From Actinernus sp. WN-2022 (taxonomy: Eukaryota; Cnidaria; Anthozoa; Actiniaria; Actinernidae), in assembly GCA_030867875.1 (NCBI GenBank), contig JAOWCC010001589.1, forward strand, positions 142,139,745 to 142,203,744: 64,000 bases of DNA, in the 5' to 3' direction. Positions 21,367 through 32,774 of this stretch are shown here, one piece after another. Positions within the stretch are counted from its first letter, which is position 1; each line of letters starts with the position of its first letter. The position numbers and the translations under genes are program-made. The notes under the pieces were generated by a model. The model was not told the origin of the DNA. It did not search any database and saw nothing but the letters and a program-made list of their open reading frames with translations.

Positions 21367-22620
21367 CACCAATGTACAATCGCAGATTCTTTTTCTCTCT
21401 CTTGCACAGTACAAGGTGATTATTTTTGGTGGTAGATATTTTTTTTACCGCGAAGCATTTACGACGAATGTTTGACTAATAAGTGATTTGGACGAGGTTT
21501 TAGCAGTGAAAATTTTAAGACTAGTTTTTGGCAGCGATGTTTCGTTTGCGAATTTTATTAGATTGGTGCGGATGTGAAAATCCTTTTTGGGTTTTCATAT
21601 GTTTTCAACGGTATGATATTGTAGTTTTCTGGCATCGGGCATATGGAGGAAAGTAGTCTAAAGAGACCTTGTGAAAATGACTTCTTGTTGAATGGTTTGA
21701 CTCAAGTACTAGTTAGTTTTTAATTCGCGAACTGAGTAGTGTATTAGGTTTGCGAACGAAAAGTCAAAGAGACTGAAATAGATCCTGCGAATCGAAACTC
21801 AGTGCATGGACCCGATTGCCCAAACTAGAAGAGGCTTGATTGAAAAACGATTTGCAAGATATTTAAATTAAGCCCAACAATCATGTATTAAATTTCAAAG
21901 ATGGATTACTGTGATGGATTTCATTTCCAGTTGGGGTAAAAGTTTAATTTTGCTCCAACATAAAAGGTTGGGACTGATTGCTTTGAGCGAGAAATCGTTT
22001 TAGTTGTGAACTGACTTATTCCATGTGAGATAAAATCTCCGAGTGATTGTATCCATGTTTTAATTCGATGAGTGTATCCCGTGTACTTAAATCAGGTTCA
22101 CTGCTTAGTGCTGAGTTAGTAAGATACCGTATCACGTACGTACACGGCTGCCGGCAAGCAGCAGAAAGATCTGAGCTTGCTAAGCTTGGTTTTTTGGTGA
22201 ATGGTTATTAAACCACTAATTGAGTAAGTAATATTTTAAAGAAATGAAATATATCCAAAGGAAAATATTGCCAATTTATCTGATATAAAATAGTAGATTC
22301 TGGCCTGAGAATAAATTGTTCGTGAATGACTGACCTGCGTCACATATTTATTGCAACAGATATCCAAATTCCTGAGATAGGCCGATAAGCATCGTGTTAC
22401 ATCTGGTCTGAGAGCGAAAATCCTTTATATTTCGCCTTCTCGCTCATTTATTTCAAATTTTATTTCAAATTTTATTTATTTCAAACTTTCAGCGATTTGT
22501 GGTGTTAAGCATAAAGAAATCTAACCATATCTTGTAACTGTTACACAGATAGAACAGTAATAACACCCGCGATTCAAAGGTAAACGATTATTCGAAACCA
22601 CATATTTCTGTTACAAATCA
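21367..22620. other. No recognisable feature
   Basis: AT-rich, without a supported coding frame. A short TTTATTTCAAATT tandem run lies near 22446. Confidence 0.4.
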
Positions 22621-22740
22621 GGGTCCGGTTCCTGAAAGCCCGATTAGCGCTAATCCAGAGTTCATTACCATGACAACTAATATGTTTTGTTGAGAGTTAA
22701 TCCAGGATTAGCGCTAATCGGGCTTTCAGGAACCGGGCCC
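22621..22740. mobile_element. Fold-back MITE, 120 bp
   Basis: Inverted arms of about 37 bp: CCGGTTCCTGAAAGCCCG then ATTAGCGCTAATCC at the left, the reverse complement at 22704-22740, with a 45-bp centre. Only one or two mismatches are seen between the arms. Confidence 0.92.
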
Positions 22741-23413
22741 AGTGCAGCAAACCGGAAGTAAAGTTCGGGTCAAATGAGTTAAACGTTTATGGTTATAAAT
22801 CGGTTGTCCTTTGAGAAAAACGTTTGAAATTTTGGTAGTGAGTTAGTAGATGTTAATAGATCACATCGCAGTTAAAATGTCCACTTCCGCGTTTGAAATT
22901 GCGAAGTGGCAGCTAACTTCTACGAGTCGAGCTGGCAGCTAACTTCAGCCCGGTTGAGAATTGTCGAGCAGGAACAACCACGAGACCGCACCTAGTACCT
23001 CGGTTTGCATTAACTGACGGAAGATCTGTTTCATTTCTTAATAAAACAACGGTTCAACGTTTATCGAAGGATGTCGAAAACTTGCGTGTCAACCTGTTCC
23101 AACATCTATTCAACATTCTAATACGTAATTTTCACAAAACATCAGTTGAATACAACTACCACAATCCTTTGCGCTTATTCTTTTGTTCTTCTAATTTGAA
23201 CCATTGTCTTGGTAATAAGAATTGCTTTGAGCCGCTAGTTATAAACAGACACAGTTCGTTTAGCAGCATGATAAAATAACAGACACGTACGTGGAGAGGG
23301 TGTGTCCAGGTGATGACGTTAGCACTTGAAGTACTTTATTGTTGGAACCTTGGTAATGCAATGACCGAGTTAATATTTATATTGTGATTGTTTTGTCATG
23401 CAGTTTTATTGAC
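22741..23413. other. No supported gene
   Basis: Contains a partial, degenerate copy (about 23200-23260) of the end of the duplicated block that follows. Confidence 0.35.
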
Positions 23414-24147
23414 CGTTGCGATGGGTAATTTGACTTCTGCGATGGATAGTGCATTCCGTTAGGTACTAGCTGACGTAGTTTTGTTTCTTTTCGAGCAACG
23501 GAGAAAAAGATATAAATGCGGATAAGTGTAACAACCAAAAATCGAAAAGTACCGCCGGTCGTATTTTAAAAGCTGGTATATTTGTTAAATCTCTGCGATG
23601 GAGCTGTAGTAGTTTGCGATAAACAGACGACACCAATTTGTACTTGTTCTGACATGTTTCATAGTCACCATTGCTTTGAGCCGGTAGTTAGAAAGATAAT
23701 AAATTCGTTTAAAGAGCAGACGGGAAGTGGGTTTGAGCGGTACATATTTTTGGAAAGGCAATGTTGTCATTACTGTCGGTTTTAAATCATCCTGTCTTGT
23801 TGTGATGGGTAATTTTACTCTTGCGATGGATAGTGCATTCAGTTAGGTACCAGCTGACGTAGGTTTGTTTCTTTTCGAGCAACGGAGAAAAAGATATAAA
23901 TCATTAAGTGTACCAACCAAAAACCAAAAAGTACCGCCGGTCGCATTTTAAAAGCTGATATTTTTGTTAAATACTCTGCGATGGAGCTGTAGTAGTTTGC
24001 GATGAACAGATGACACCAATTTATACTTGTTCTGACATATTTCATGGTCACCATTGCTTTGAGCCGGTAGTTATAAAGAGAGAAAATTCGTTTGACAATG
24101 TAAAAAGCAGACGGGACGTGGGCTTGAGCGGTATATATTTTATCTGC
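23414..24147. repeat. Direct duplication of about 345 bp
   Basis: 23414-23755 and 23799-24147 align along their length (GATGGGTAATTT, TTTCTTTTCGAGCAACGG, AAAAGTACCGCCGGTCG, CACCATTGCTTTGAGCC). The word TGCGATGG recurs several times in each. Open frames are not conserved between the copies, which argues against coding. Confidence 0.88.
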
Positions 24148-24441
24148 CGATTCGGTAATTCACATATCACAGTTCATGCACTCCGGTTTTGCGATAGCAA
24201 CACCAACAACAATTTTTATTAGCATTCCCATGTACATAAATGGTATTGCCACTACATTACATATGTAATTATATATATATAATAAATTTATTCATAAACT
24301 AATTACAATAATAATATAATAAATGATTGAACAAGAGTAATTGTTTCAGTTTATTATTAAACTGTTTTTGGTGTAATTAACCGATTCCGTAACTGAAAGG
24401 CTTCAAAAATGAAATGTCCAGTTTTTTTGCAAATAAGAGGG

Positions 24442-25533
24442 TCAATATTGTTGAATAAAAAATAGGGTCTTTTCTTTGATATCTAAGTTTCTAAAGTGTT
24501 TATATTTCTGACATATGTCTTCAAAGAATTGGTTTCTAATTCTATTATATAGGTCACAGTGAAATATGAAGTGCATTTCATTCTCTATATAGTTTGATTG
24601 ACATTGTTGGCATGTTCTTAGCTCGAGGGGGATTCTAGGGTTGGAGTGTCTACCGGTTTCTATTCTGAGGTTGTGATTACCACATCTTAATTTCGTAAGC
24701 ATTCTTCTATGCTCCGTATTCTTAATGTGATTAAAATATATAGAGCTGCTGGTATCATGCTTGAATAGCGAGTAAAATTCGAGTTTTTTGTTTATTTCGA
24801 TGAGTTTTAATTGATGTAATTTTGATTCATGAATAATGTTTTGCGTTACTTTAGGTATACATTTTGTTGTATATTGTTCGATGTTATGTTCTTGTCCATT
24901 ATCAAGTGCGTCGAATAAGTTTAAAATTTTATTTATTGATAAAATAAAACTTGTTTTATTGGAGGATGCTAAATCATTTGAGATAAGAAGACACTGTTTA
25001 GCGATGCTATTATCAGGAAGTTGTTTGAGATGTAACCAAAAATGTAACATATTGCGATAAATTGTAGATTTCAAAGACAGTCTACCTACCTCATTACGAG
25101 ATGCTACATTGGGCGCTCTTTTATTTAATCCTAGATAATATTTAAAGAATTGAGTGTGGAGTCGTTCGATTGGGTCTGATTCCCATTTATGAAAATTCAT
25201 ACTATCATAAGCACCCCAAATTTCAGAGTTATATAATAAGATAGGTGCAAATAAGCTATCAAAAAGCTTATTGCATATATTTATAAGTATTTTTGTAAAA
25301 TCAAGATATCTCTTTGTACCAAAAATAGAACGTCTAGTTTTCTCAGTTGAGGTTATTTTTGATTTTGTGAAGCTACCATTACTGGAAATTGTGGACCCCA
25401 AGTAAGTGTAGTCGAGAGAATTTGTAATATGTGAACCGTTTAGGAAGAAATTGTATTTCTCTAAACTAGATTTGCGACATTGTTTTTGAAAAATTACAGT
25501 ATTCGTTTTCTTTTTATTTATGGTTAACAACCA
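24442..25533 (-). pseudogene. LINE reverse transcriptase, C-terminal part
   Basis: About 363 codons starting at Trp-Leu-Leu-Thr-Ile-Asn-Lys (the RT thumb 'WMLTINKKKT' equivalent) and running through YLGSTISSNGSF, a long alpha-helical region, and a terminal zinc-knuckle-like block RTCQQCQSNYIENEMHFIFHC typical of the ORF2 C terminus in this LINE group. The frame is open and closes at 24442. There is no start codon: sequence upstream of 25534 is unrelated. A possible alternative start is inside but would be artificial. Confidence 0.85.
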
Positions 25534-25557
25534 CTAGCTTTTCTTCGTACAGTCCAC

Positions 25558-27273
25558 GTGGATTCAGACAACGAAGCGCCTTCTGATGTCGATAGTAGTG
25601 GTTCGGAGGACTCCACTGATGTAAGCCAAGACGAAGACGAAGGCAGCGACGATGATAATGAACCAAACTATTCGGATTTACAATGGTCTGCTCGCATACA
25701 AGTTCCAAGAGACATAGATTTCAACGAGGAGGTTGGTGTTACAGTTGACATGCCTGATAATTCAAGCTGCATATATTTTTTTGAACTGTTCTTCACCGAT
25801 GATGTTTACCAGCTGATTGTCAATGAAACTGTCCGATTTGAGCGACAAAAACGCCATTTGGATGACAATTTGGTAGGAAATCTCCAGAATTTAAGTGTGC
25901 CAGAGTTAAAAGCATGGCTTGGTCTCACCTTAGCTATGGGTTTGGTGAAAAAAATGAACTTAAAATCTTATTGGTCTACGAATTCAGTTACTGATACTCC
26001 ACTCTTCACTAACACTATGAGTAGAGATCGCCACCTCTCAATACTGAGGTTCCTGCACTTTGTAAATAATGACAATGCACCAGACCCTAATGATGTCAAC
26101 AGGGATAAACTGTGGAAGATAAAACCACTGCTCAATATCTTATCACCAAGATTTACTGCTGTGTATGCTCCAACACAGAATTTATCCTTAGATGAGACTT
26201 TGATCAAATTCAAGGGTCGAATCCAATTCAGGCAGTTTTTGCCTCTCAAGAGAAATCGATTTGGCCTGAAGGGATTTGTTATTGCAGACTCATCAAATGG
26301 TTATATACTCGACACAATCATTTATACAGGAAAGGAGGGTCCCACACCCAGCAAAGACCTAGCTTCTCGAGTCGTCAAGCAGCTCATAGAGCCATATTCC
26401 AACAAAGGCCACCGCTTGTATGTGGACAATTGGTATACTAATGTTCCTCTGTTCTTGGAGTTGGAAAAGAAAGGCATACTTGCTTGTGGAACTGTCAGAG
26501 GAAACCGGAAGTACTTGCCTAAGGATATTGTGGATGCAAAGGTTGAGCAAGTCAAGAGATTGGCTAGGGGAGAGTCTCTTTTTAGACAATACGGCAATCT
26601 TGTATGTGTCACATGGCAAGACAAGAAGCTTGTACATCTACTGTCAACTCTTCCTGAAGGTCCAGACCTTGGCCAGATGGAAAGGAAAGTAAAGTCTCAA
26701 GGGAAATGGGAAAAAAAGATCTTTCCCCAGCCAAAACTCATCCAGATGTACAACTCATACATGGGAGGAGTGGACTTAGGTGACCAGAAGATTGCAAGTT
26801 GTTCCAGGCTCATGAAAGGAAATATATGGTACTACAAGATATTTTTCCACATGTTAGAAGTAGCTGTCCTAAATGCACATATTATGTACAAGATTGCAAG
26901 CCATCAACGTCTTTCTCTTAGTCAGTTCAAAGAGGAACTTGTGCGGCAGCTAATTGGTGGAAATTATTTTCGACGCAAGAGTACAGATTCAGCTAGGAGT
27001 GGTGTATTACCAAATATTCGCTTCAACCACACATTGTTTCATCATCCTGTAGAAACTGAGACCCGTAGAGAATGTAAAGTCCACACTCATCGTGTCCTAA
27101 CCAAGTTTGAGTGTGGAATCTGCCATGTCTACATGTGTGCAGCACCATGTTTTCAGAGGTATCATACATTACGTGAATACCTTTTTGATGATCCATCAAG
27201 AGATGGTGCTAAAAGAATAAAGGAAGCAAATGGTAGGCCAAGAGCTGGTCCTGGTAGGCCACTGCAAAGGTGA
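25558..27273 (+). CDS. piggyBac-type transposase
   Basis: A frame of 571 codons without interruption. An acidic N terminus (residues 1-35) precedes the DDE_Tnp_1_7 domain: LSLDETLIKFKGR carries the first catalytic Asp (about residue 212), LYVDNWYTN the second (about 290), MGGVDLGDQ the third (about 406). The C terminus has a Cys/His-rich cross-brace finger (THRVLTKFECGICHVYMC, then CFQRYH). The enzyme cuts and pastes at TTAA. No ATG begins this frame; the first codon given is GTG. A pyrimidine-rich tract ending in TACAG lies at about 25538-25552, a good splice acceptor, so the missing N terminus was probably on an upstream exon that has been deleted. Cannot be expressed normally in this state unless spliced to another exon. 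Confidence 0.85.
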   Translation: MDSDNEAPSDVDSSGSEDSTDVSQDEDEGSDDDNEPNYSDLQWSARIQVPRDIDFNEEVGVTVDMPDNSSCIYFFELFFTDDVYQLIVNETVRFERQKRHLDDNLVGNLQNLSVPELKAWLGLTLAMGLVKKMNLKSYWSTNSVTDTPLFTNTMSRDRHLSILRFLHFVNNDNAPDPNDVNRDKLWKIKPLLNILSPRFTAVYAPTQNLSLDETLIKFKGRIQFRQFLPLKRNRFGLKGFVIADSSNGYILDTIIYTGKEGPTPSKDLASRVVKQLIEPYSNKGHRLYVDNWYTNVPLFLELEKKGILACGTVRGNRKYLPKDIVDAKVEQVKRLARGESLFRQYGNLVCVTWQDKKLVHLLSTLPEGPDLGQMERKVKSQGKWEKKIFPQPKLIQMYNSYMGGVDLGDQKIASCSRLMKGNIWYYKIFFHMLEVAVLNAHIMYKIASHQRLSLSQFKEELVRQLIGGNYFRRKSTDSARSGVLPNIRFNHTLFHHPVETETRRECKVHTHRVLTKFECGICHVYMCAAPCFQRYHTLREYLFDDPSRDGAKRIKEANGRPRAGPGRPLQR

Positions 27274-27696
27274 TCCAGATAAGTTCTGAACACTGTATTT
27301 GACAATATATTTCTGTATGTCAGTTTATTTGTAAATATCTGCTGTCGAACTGGCATTGTTATTAAATTTTTGTAGTTCATATATTGGATAAAACTAGCAA
27401 AATATAGTTACTTAATGTTATCTAGTATTGTAGTTTTGTAGAAAGTGACTTATATCATGTTTTAGAAATTTGCTTGCAAGCTACACTGCAGGAATCCAGA
27501 TGTAGAAATTTTTCAACCTTTTTTTACACTTTCAAGATTTTTCATATTCTTTCTTTAGCTCATATGTAGTGTTTATATGTAAAAAAGGAAAGAACAGAAT
27601 GTTATCTTTTAAAAAATGTATAGGTTTATGGGGTTTTAACATATCAAAAAGAAGTGACGCCCAAAAAACTTTGGTCATATCCAAAATAGTGCGAAA

Positions 27697-27727
27697 CCCC
27701 CCCCCCCCCCCCCCCTCCCCCCCCCCC
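27697..27727. repeat. Poly-C tract
   Basis: A run of C of about 31 bases with one T. It yields artificial Gly-rich or Pro-rich frames. Confidence 0.95.
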
Positions 27728-27744
27728 AGTCCCCGAGGGGTTAA

Positions 27745-28440
27745 TAACATATTTATCAATTAGGGTTCGTAAGGAGAATATATGATCCGAAGTTCGATTA
27801 CCCGGGAGGAATCCAATTTGAGAAGGATGTAGAATGTTCTGTTTTTTCATAAGTACATATAGTCTATTATTGAGGATGAAGCAGAATAACTTTCCTAGGC
27901 AGCTAGTAACACAAATGCCTCTGTAATTGGAGGGATCCGATTTATCACCTGATTTATAAATGGTACTAATTAATCCTTTGGTCCACACATCTGGATAGTG
28001 TGCAGTTTTAATGATAAGATTAAATAATTTAGACAATACCTGTATTAATATATTTATTCCGCACTTCAACATCTCGCTACGAATCCTGTCTGTACCAGGT
28101 GTTTTTTTATTTTTGAGTTTTTTAACAGCTTTTCTAATTTCAGAGTTCGATATTAACTTATCTAAATCGGTACTGATATGGTCAAGTGGGTCAGTTTTTT
28201 TAACAGTATCGCTTATGTTCTTATGGGTTTGTGAATAGTGTTTTTCGTCTATGCTTGAGTGCAAAACACTAAAATGGTTATATAGGTCATTTAGAGGGAT
28301 AGGTTGATTAGGAGGATTATTGTTTACGTTGTTTAATGACTTAAGTTTGGACCAAAATTGTTTGGGGTCTTTCTCTCTAATTAATGAATGAATATTATCA
28401 TCAGAAAATTTAATCTTTTTATGTCGTAATAGACAGACTG
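27745..28440 (-). pseudogene. LINE reverse transcriptase, N-terminal part
   Basis: The minus strand encodes the linker (QFWSKLKSLN, NQPIPLNDL) and the RT start: RKAVKKLKNKKTPGTDRIR, NYRGICVTSCLGKLF, QIGFLPGNRTSDHIFSLRT and IDKYVI, where the piggyBac right end begins. No stop is seen in the stretch apart from a probable break near 28264. Truncated at 28440 by unrelated sequence. Confidence 0.85.
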
Positions 28441-29437
28441 AAACTTGCGTTGTGACAAACAGTTAATTATGTCCAACTCTATCGATTAGTCTGGGCCGTT
28501 TGAAAACTAAAAAGGGATTTTGGAGCGGTGTAAGGAACTAGAAACAAAAGGTTAGGAAGGTCTCACCTGGCCATCGCCGGTCACATGTTTCGGTATATAA
28601 TATACTTTAAAAAAATCAAGTTGCGATAAGGGGTCGATAAGGGCGATGTATATTGCGATGGATACATCACCTTGTATTTTATTACATTTGCAAAGACCAG
28701 CAGTATTGAAGCAATTTCCTAGCCATTATAGTGGAGCAAACATTATAAACAACATGGATTTCGTGACACGAAAGTGATATAAAATAACTATATCGCTTAT
28801 CTCATATTAGCCTGATTTCAAGGGTATTTTTTAGTTGCAAGATTAGAAAACATTCGATTCCTTCTGATACAACCATTTTTGTTCAATTTGCAACTGTGAC
28901 AACATGCTTAAATATAAAAAAAGCAGAATCGGTAACCGGTAACTGAAATTATGAAATCAGTAACCGGTAACCGGCAACCAACTTCCAATTGGTGTTAAAG
29001 AAGGCAGGGAAATGTTGAATAGATGCCGAAACCGTTTGACCGCGGGGATTTAGAGAATTATAATATACATCAGAATCCAGACTCAAGATTGGGATCAGGC
29101 AGTCTTTATTATTTATTAAAACATACTATTATTACAATTCTAAATACATATATTACAAACATCATGATTCTTACTATTATACGTTTAGAATAATAGCCCA
29201 TACACACAAATATACAAGTACAATTACTTCCTACTACAAGATCATGACTGCCTATGGTGTGGGTGGGTATTGCGAAAACTGCTCCAGTAGTGGAGCCCAT
29301 CCCACCGTGTGCGGTTATGTGCAGAGTAATACTAGAACGTGCTTCTTATTGCATGTATGCCAGTACTTCCTGTGTTTAATATTTGTGAAATATCGTCACG
29401 TCACTGCCCAACCCAGCTCGTCCCAGACCTGATCTAG
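28441..29437. other. Non-coding stretch
   Basis: Contains GGTAACCGGTAACTG-like repeats near 28935-28975 and two TTGCGAT words near 28621-28655. No gene was seen. Confidence 0.4.
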
Positions 29438-29732
29438 ATATACAGCTATTTCAATTAATGTTGTCTGGGAGATAGGGAATAGGTCATTAGGGAATATGGC
29501 ATTAGGGAATAGGGCATTAGGGTATTATAAGTAAAAAAACTTATAATGAATTATTGTTACGAGTTATACGACCTGGAAGACTTAGTCTACTTAGCTTACG
29601 GTTTATTTATCCATTTTTAGTCTGTGAACAACAGCCGTCCGACATTTTTAAAATGCAATATTCCCTAATACCCTATTCCCTAATGACCTATTCCCTATCT
29701 CCCAGACAACATTAATTGAAATAGCTGTATAT
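29438..29732. mobile_element. Fold-back MITE, 295 bp
   Basis: Arms of about 60-70 bp: ATATACAGCTATTTCAATTA at the left and its reverse complement at the right, both followed inward by GTCTGGGAGATAGGGAATAG and repeated 'CATTAGGGAATA' words. No coding capacity. Confidence 0.92.
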
Positions 29733-30584
29733 TAACACCTATGTGTCAATAACCACAGAAATTTATTTCCCTAGCGGTAGGGCGGGTTATCAGTTTATGA
29801 TTGCTGCGTGGAAGTTACTGTTTATAAAACTTATACCGAAGCACAACTTCAACACTAGAATTTGAACCTTCGAACTCTTCAGACTCTTGTGTTAATATGT
29901 AGTTGTCAAATACTGTAGTTTCTGCCGTTCCGGTGTTATTTAAGTTTGAGTTTTATTCCTGTTACTCCTAACTAGTACCAGTTAACATGAACATATATTA
30001 TGTTCTCTTTCTAGAGAATTGTTACTGTAGCCAGAGCAGATCTACCGCAGAAGAAGACAAAAGTAATCTGTTAAGAAAAAGCTTTAAAATCATTTAAATC
30101 GCAGTCCATTTCAGACATCGATGTAAACCATGCATAAGTCGATCAATCATATTGTCAGGTTCACGGCCGGAGCGAAACCCGACTCGATCAATTTGTAAAA
30201 ACATATTGTCACGAAATGTAGTCATAATAAAAAAAATCTGGAAGTAACCCGCTATCTTTGAATTGATGCATTATGTGCACCGATTAATTACGGTTTAGTT
30301 CTTTTAATGATAGTCCGAAAAAAGTGCCAGAAATGCTGAAGCACTTTTTTTTTTTTTTTTTTTTAATATTTACCTCAATCTTTCGAACATTTTCTGACAA
30401 ATCCAAAAAGCCATCGTCAGAAGATAATGTATTTGTCTTAATTCTTGATGTGTTCTCCAGTTTAGTTTAACTTAAGGTTTTGGCAAATTATTATCAGTTT
30501 TCCTTGTAATTTTGGAATAATTTTCAGTTGAGAATATCCCTCATTTATGTCGAAAGTATTGTGTTTTGAATACTCTACAATTCA
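29733..30584. other. Non-coding stretch with poly-T
   Basis: Includes a 20-base T run at about 30346-30364 preceded by an inverted AAAAAAGTGC/GCACTTTTTT pair. No gene. Confidence 0.45.
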
Positions 30585-30915
30585 GATCCAGCAATTTGAG
30601 TGCTCTGAACTTCAGAGTGGGGAACTTGGATACTCTGAACTTTAGAGCAGGCAAGTTAGAATTCAGTGGCTGCTCTGAACTGAAGAGCAGGCAAGTTGGG
30701 TGCTCTGAACTTCAGAGTAGGGAACTTGGATACTCTGAACTTTAGAGCAGTCAATTTGGAAGTTGGGTGCTCTGAACTTTGGATAATCTGAACTTCACAG
30801 GCAATTTGGAAGTTGGGTGCTCTGAACTTCAGAGCAGGCAATTTGCAAGTTGGGTATTCTGCATGAACTTCAGATTAGGGAAGTTGGATACTCTGAACAG
30901 CAGAGAAGGTAATTT
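30585..30915. repeat. Degenerate tandem array of about 30-bp units
   Basis: About ten imperfect units built on CTCTGAACTTCAGAG, which is nearly self-complementary, alternating with GGCAANTTGG. Unit length varies from about 27 to 50 bases. Confidence 0.85.
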
Positions 30916-31521
30916 GGCTTTCTGGACATTATTTCAGCTCAAGTTAAAAAAATTTTTCAGAGATTAATAAAGTTCCCTAAAATGGAGTGTATTTTAATGC
31001 GATTTTGCAGGGGAAAAAATAGATGAGAATATGACAAAATGTATTATGAATGATGTCAATATTCACAGCAGTTTAATTAAATAAATAATGTTTCACTTTA
31101 CATCTCAATGCTTTCACAGGTCGATATTTGTTGTGTTCATCAGTCATCATGTTTCATTCCTATTTGGTCTTGTGGATCCTTTTTTATTTTTGGGGTAAGC
31201 ATCGCACTTATGAAAATAATTAAAGGTGCTGTGTCATTGTTTTGCGCACGTCTGGGATCAATGTTCGATCGGTGGCCGTTAATTGACTTCACACATTTAA
31301 ATTATCCTCCTTTATTGCTTGATCGAAAGAATGTGCAATATTTTCCTTGAAGGCTAGATCTACGCACATATTGTTAATCATTTTTGCACATTTACTTTGA
31401 TTTCACCCATCCCACACTTGTGCTAGGGTCGTCAGTTTATATGAATATTGTGTTCCGGCCTGGAACATAAAGGCGTGTCCCTCACCGTGACACAGCTCCT
31501 TTATATATAATCCTCAACATG
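30916..31521. other. No recognisable feature
   Basis: No coding frame was supported; AT-rich. Confidence 0.4.
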
Positions 31522-31691
31522 TTGGCCCAGCGATCGCGGCGATCCTAGCAATCCTAAATCTTTAACCGGTTTCCATACGATCGCTACGATCGTCCAAGCA
31601 CACAGAAAACGCTGAGGAGGCCTGGGTCTTGGCGGTCTTTGCCCTTCTTTCTGGCGGGAACTTTTCCAATATGGCGGCTGCGTTGAACCAA

Positions 31692-31816
31692 CGATTAAAT
31701 TTCCCTGCTATTGAGATGGATAACCTATAGTGTTGATTTGTATTGGAGGTTCAGTGCCCAGGCTGTAAGTTGGGTCAGTGCTCGAGAGTTTGGTTGCTAG
31801 GCAACCAACCAGCCCA
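31692..31816 (-). repeat. Ngaro repeat B2 (right end on minus strand)
   Basis: 125-bp copy of 32081-32205. It starts CGATTAAATTTCCCTGC on the plus strand and abuts the Harbinger exon after CAA. Confidence 0.93.
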
Positions 31817-31875
31817 GTACACTGGGTCACACCGAAGTGGACATGAGAAAAGAAAAAAGGGGAGGGAGGGAGAGG

Positions 31876-32083
31876 AAATTACCAGCGAGGAACGCTAATA
31901 ATCCTGGCAACAGCGAACGTGAGACCAACACTCGCGAGCGATGCGAAGAGCAACTGAGAACCCGCCAAAATTCAGTAAACAAAAGTCCCGAATGAGACGC
32001 CGGCCCAGGCCCCGCGGAGAATGCCACAGGAAGACCAATAGCGCTGGTGTATTTAACCATGTCTAAATTGCATTTAGTCTCGA
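31876..32083 (-). repeat. Ngaro repeat A2
   Basis: 208-bp copy of 36724-36931 with only a few substitutions. It ends in TTTAGTCTCGA, where the CGA is shared with the first bases of B1. Confidence 0.93.
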
Positions 32084-32205
32084 TTAAATTTCCCTGCTAT
32101 TGAGATGGATAACCTATAGTGTTGATTTGTATTGGAGGTTCAGTGCCCAGGCTGTAAGTTGGGTCAGTGCTCGAGAGTTTGGTTGCTAGGCAACCAACCA
32201 GCCCA
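32081..32205 (-). repeat. Ngaro repeat B1
   Basis: 125-bp repeat next to A2; the junction equals the circle junction predicted for the integration intermediate. Confidence 0.93.
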
Positions 32206-32774
32206 ACGAGACCGCGGTCGAGCCGAGCGAGGACTGACCGAACTAACCTCAGGATCCTGCAATGCCAAAGCCTGGACAGGCCCGATGAGGTAAGCGAGCA
32301 AGCAAGCAATGACCAGAGCCATCTAGTTTAGGCTTGATCTATTTAAATTCCCAGCAACTGGGAGCAACCTGAGGAGCTTGAACCAAGGCGGAGCTAGTCT
32401 CAGGTCAGGCCCCGAGGCAGCTGGCCAGGGGAAACCAAGGGCCAGCACCCCCAGGGCCAAACGGCCGCGGGCGACACTGAGGACTAAGTCCCCCGATAGT
32501 TTAGCAGGCACAACCGGAGCAACCAGGTAGCCATGCAGCTCTTGAAACTTACCTCTAGACGATATTACCAGGAACCCACAGAAGAACGCATAGAGATTCC
32601 AAGGCGATGAGAAGCAAACCAAACAGGGTATACACTTGAGCACTCATAAAATTTTGTTGACAGCAGCACGGCAACAATTGAACAACTTGACACTTACTTC
32701 ACACGCTAAGCATTACTGGTCAAGAGGAGCAAACAACCTTGAACCAGCCCAACCCGCAATTTCTCCTAATGGAG
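32206..32774 (-). other. Ngaro 3' non-coding region
   Basis: Between the recombinase stop and B1 on the minus strand. Open frames here have no recognised domain. Confidence 0.5.

Larger units (their letters stand above)
25535..27740 (+). mobile_element. piggyBac element with missing left end
   Basis: The right end is GGGG followed by TTAA (27741-27744), as expected for piggyBac inserted in a TTAA of the LINE. The left side lacks a terminal repeat: LINE sequence continues to 25533 and transposase coding sequence starts about 20 bases later. A TTAA at 25524-25527 is part of the LINE codons and therefore not good evidence of an end. A poly-C tract (27697-27727) lies close to the right end. Confidence 0.8.
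24280..28440 (-). mobile_element. LINE of the SGNH family, split by piggyBac and internally deleted
   Basis: Two minus-strand blocks, 27745-28440 (linker and N-terminal RT) and about 24280-25533 (RT thumb, C terminus, 3' end), belong to one LINE. The piggyBac element lies between them. The RT segment between 'IDKYV' and 'TINKKK', which includes the catalytic FADD-type motif, is missing. The N-terminal RT block matches the LINE at 690-1625, so it is the same family. Confidence 0.85.

Noticed and set aside
25524..25527. TTAA as the left target duplication of piggyBac
   Set aside because: LINE codons continue through it to the Trp at 25531-25533, so this TTAA belongs to the RT sequence and no terminal repeat follows.
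27532..27763. Gly-rich or Pro-rich ORFs at the poly-C tract
   Set aside because: They are produced by the homopolymer at the piggyBac right end and span an element junction.
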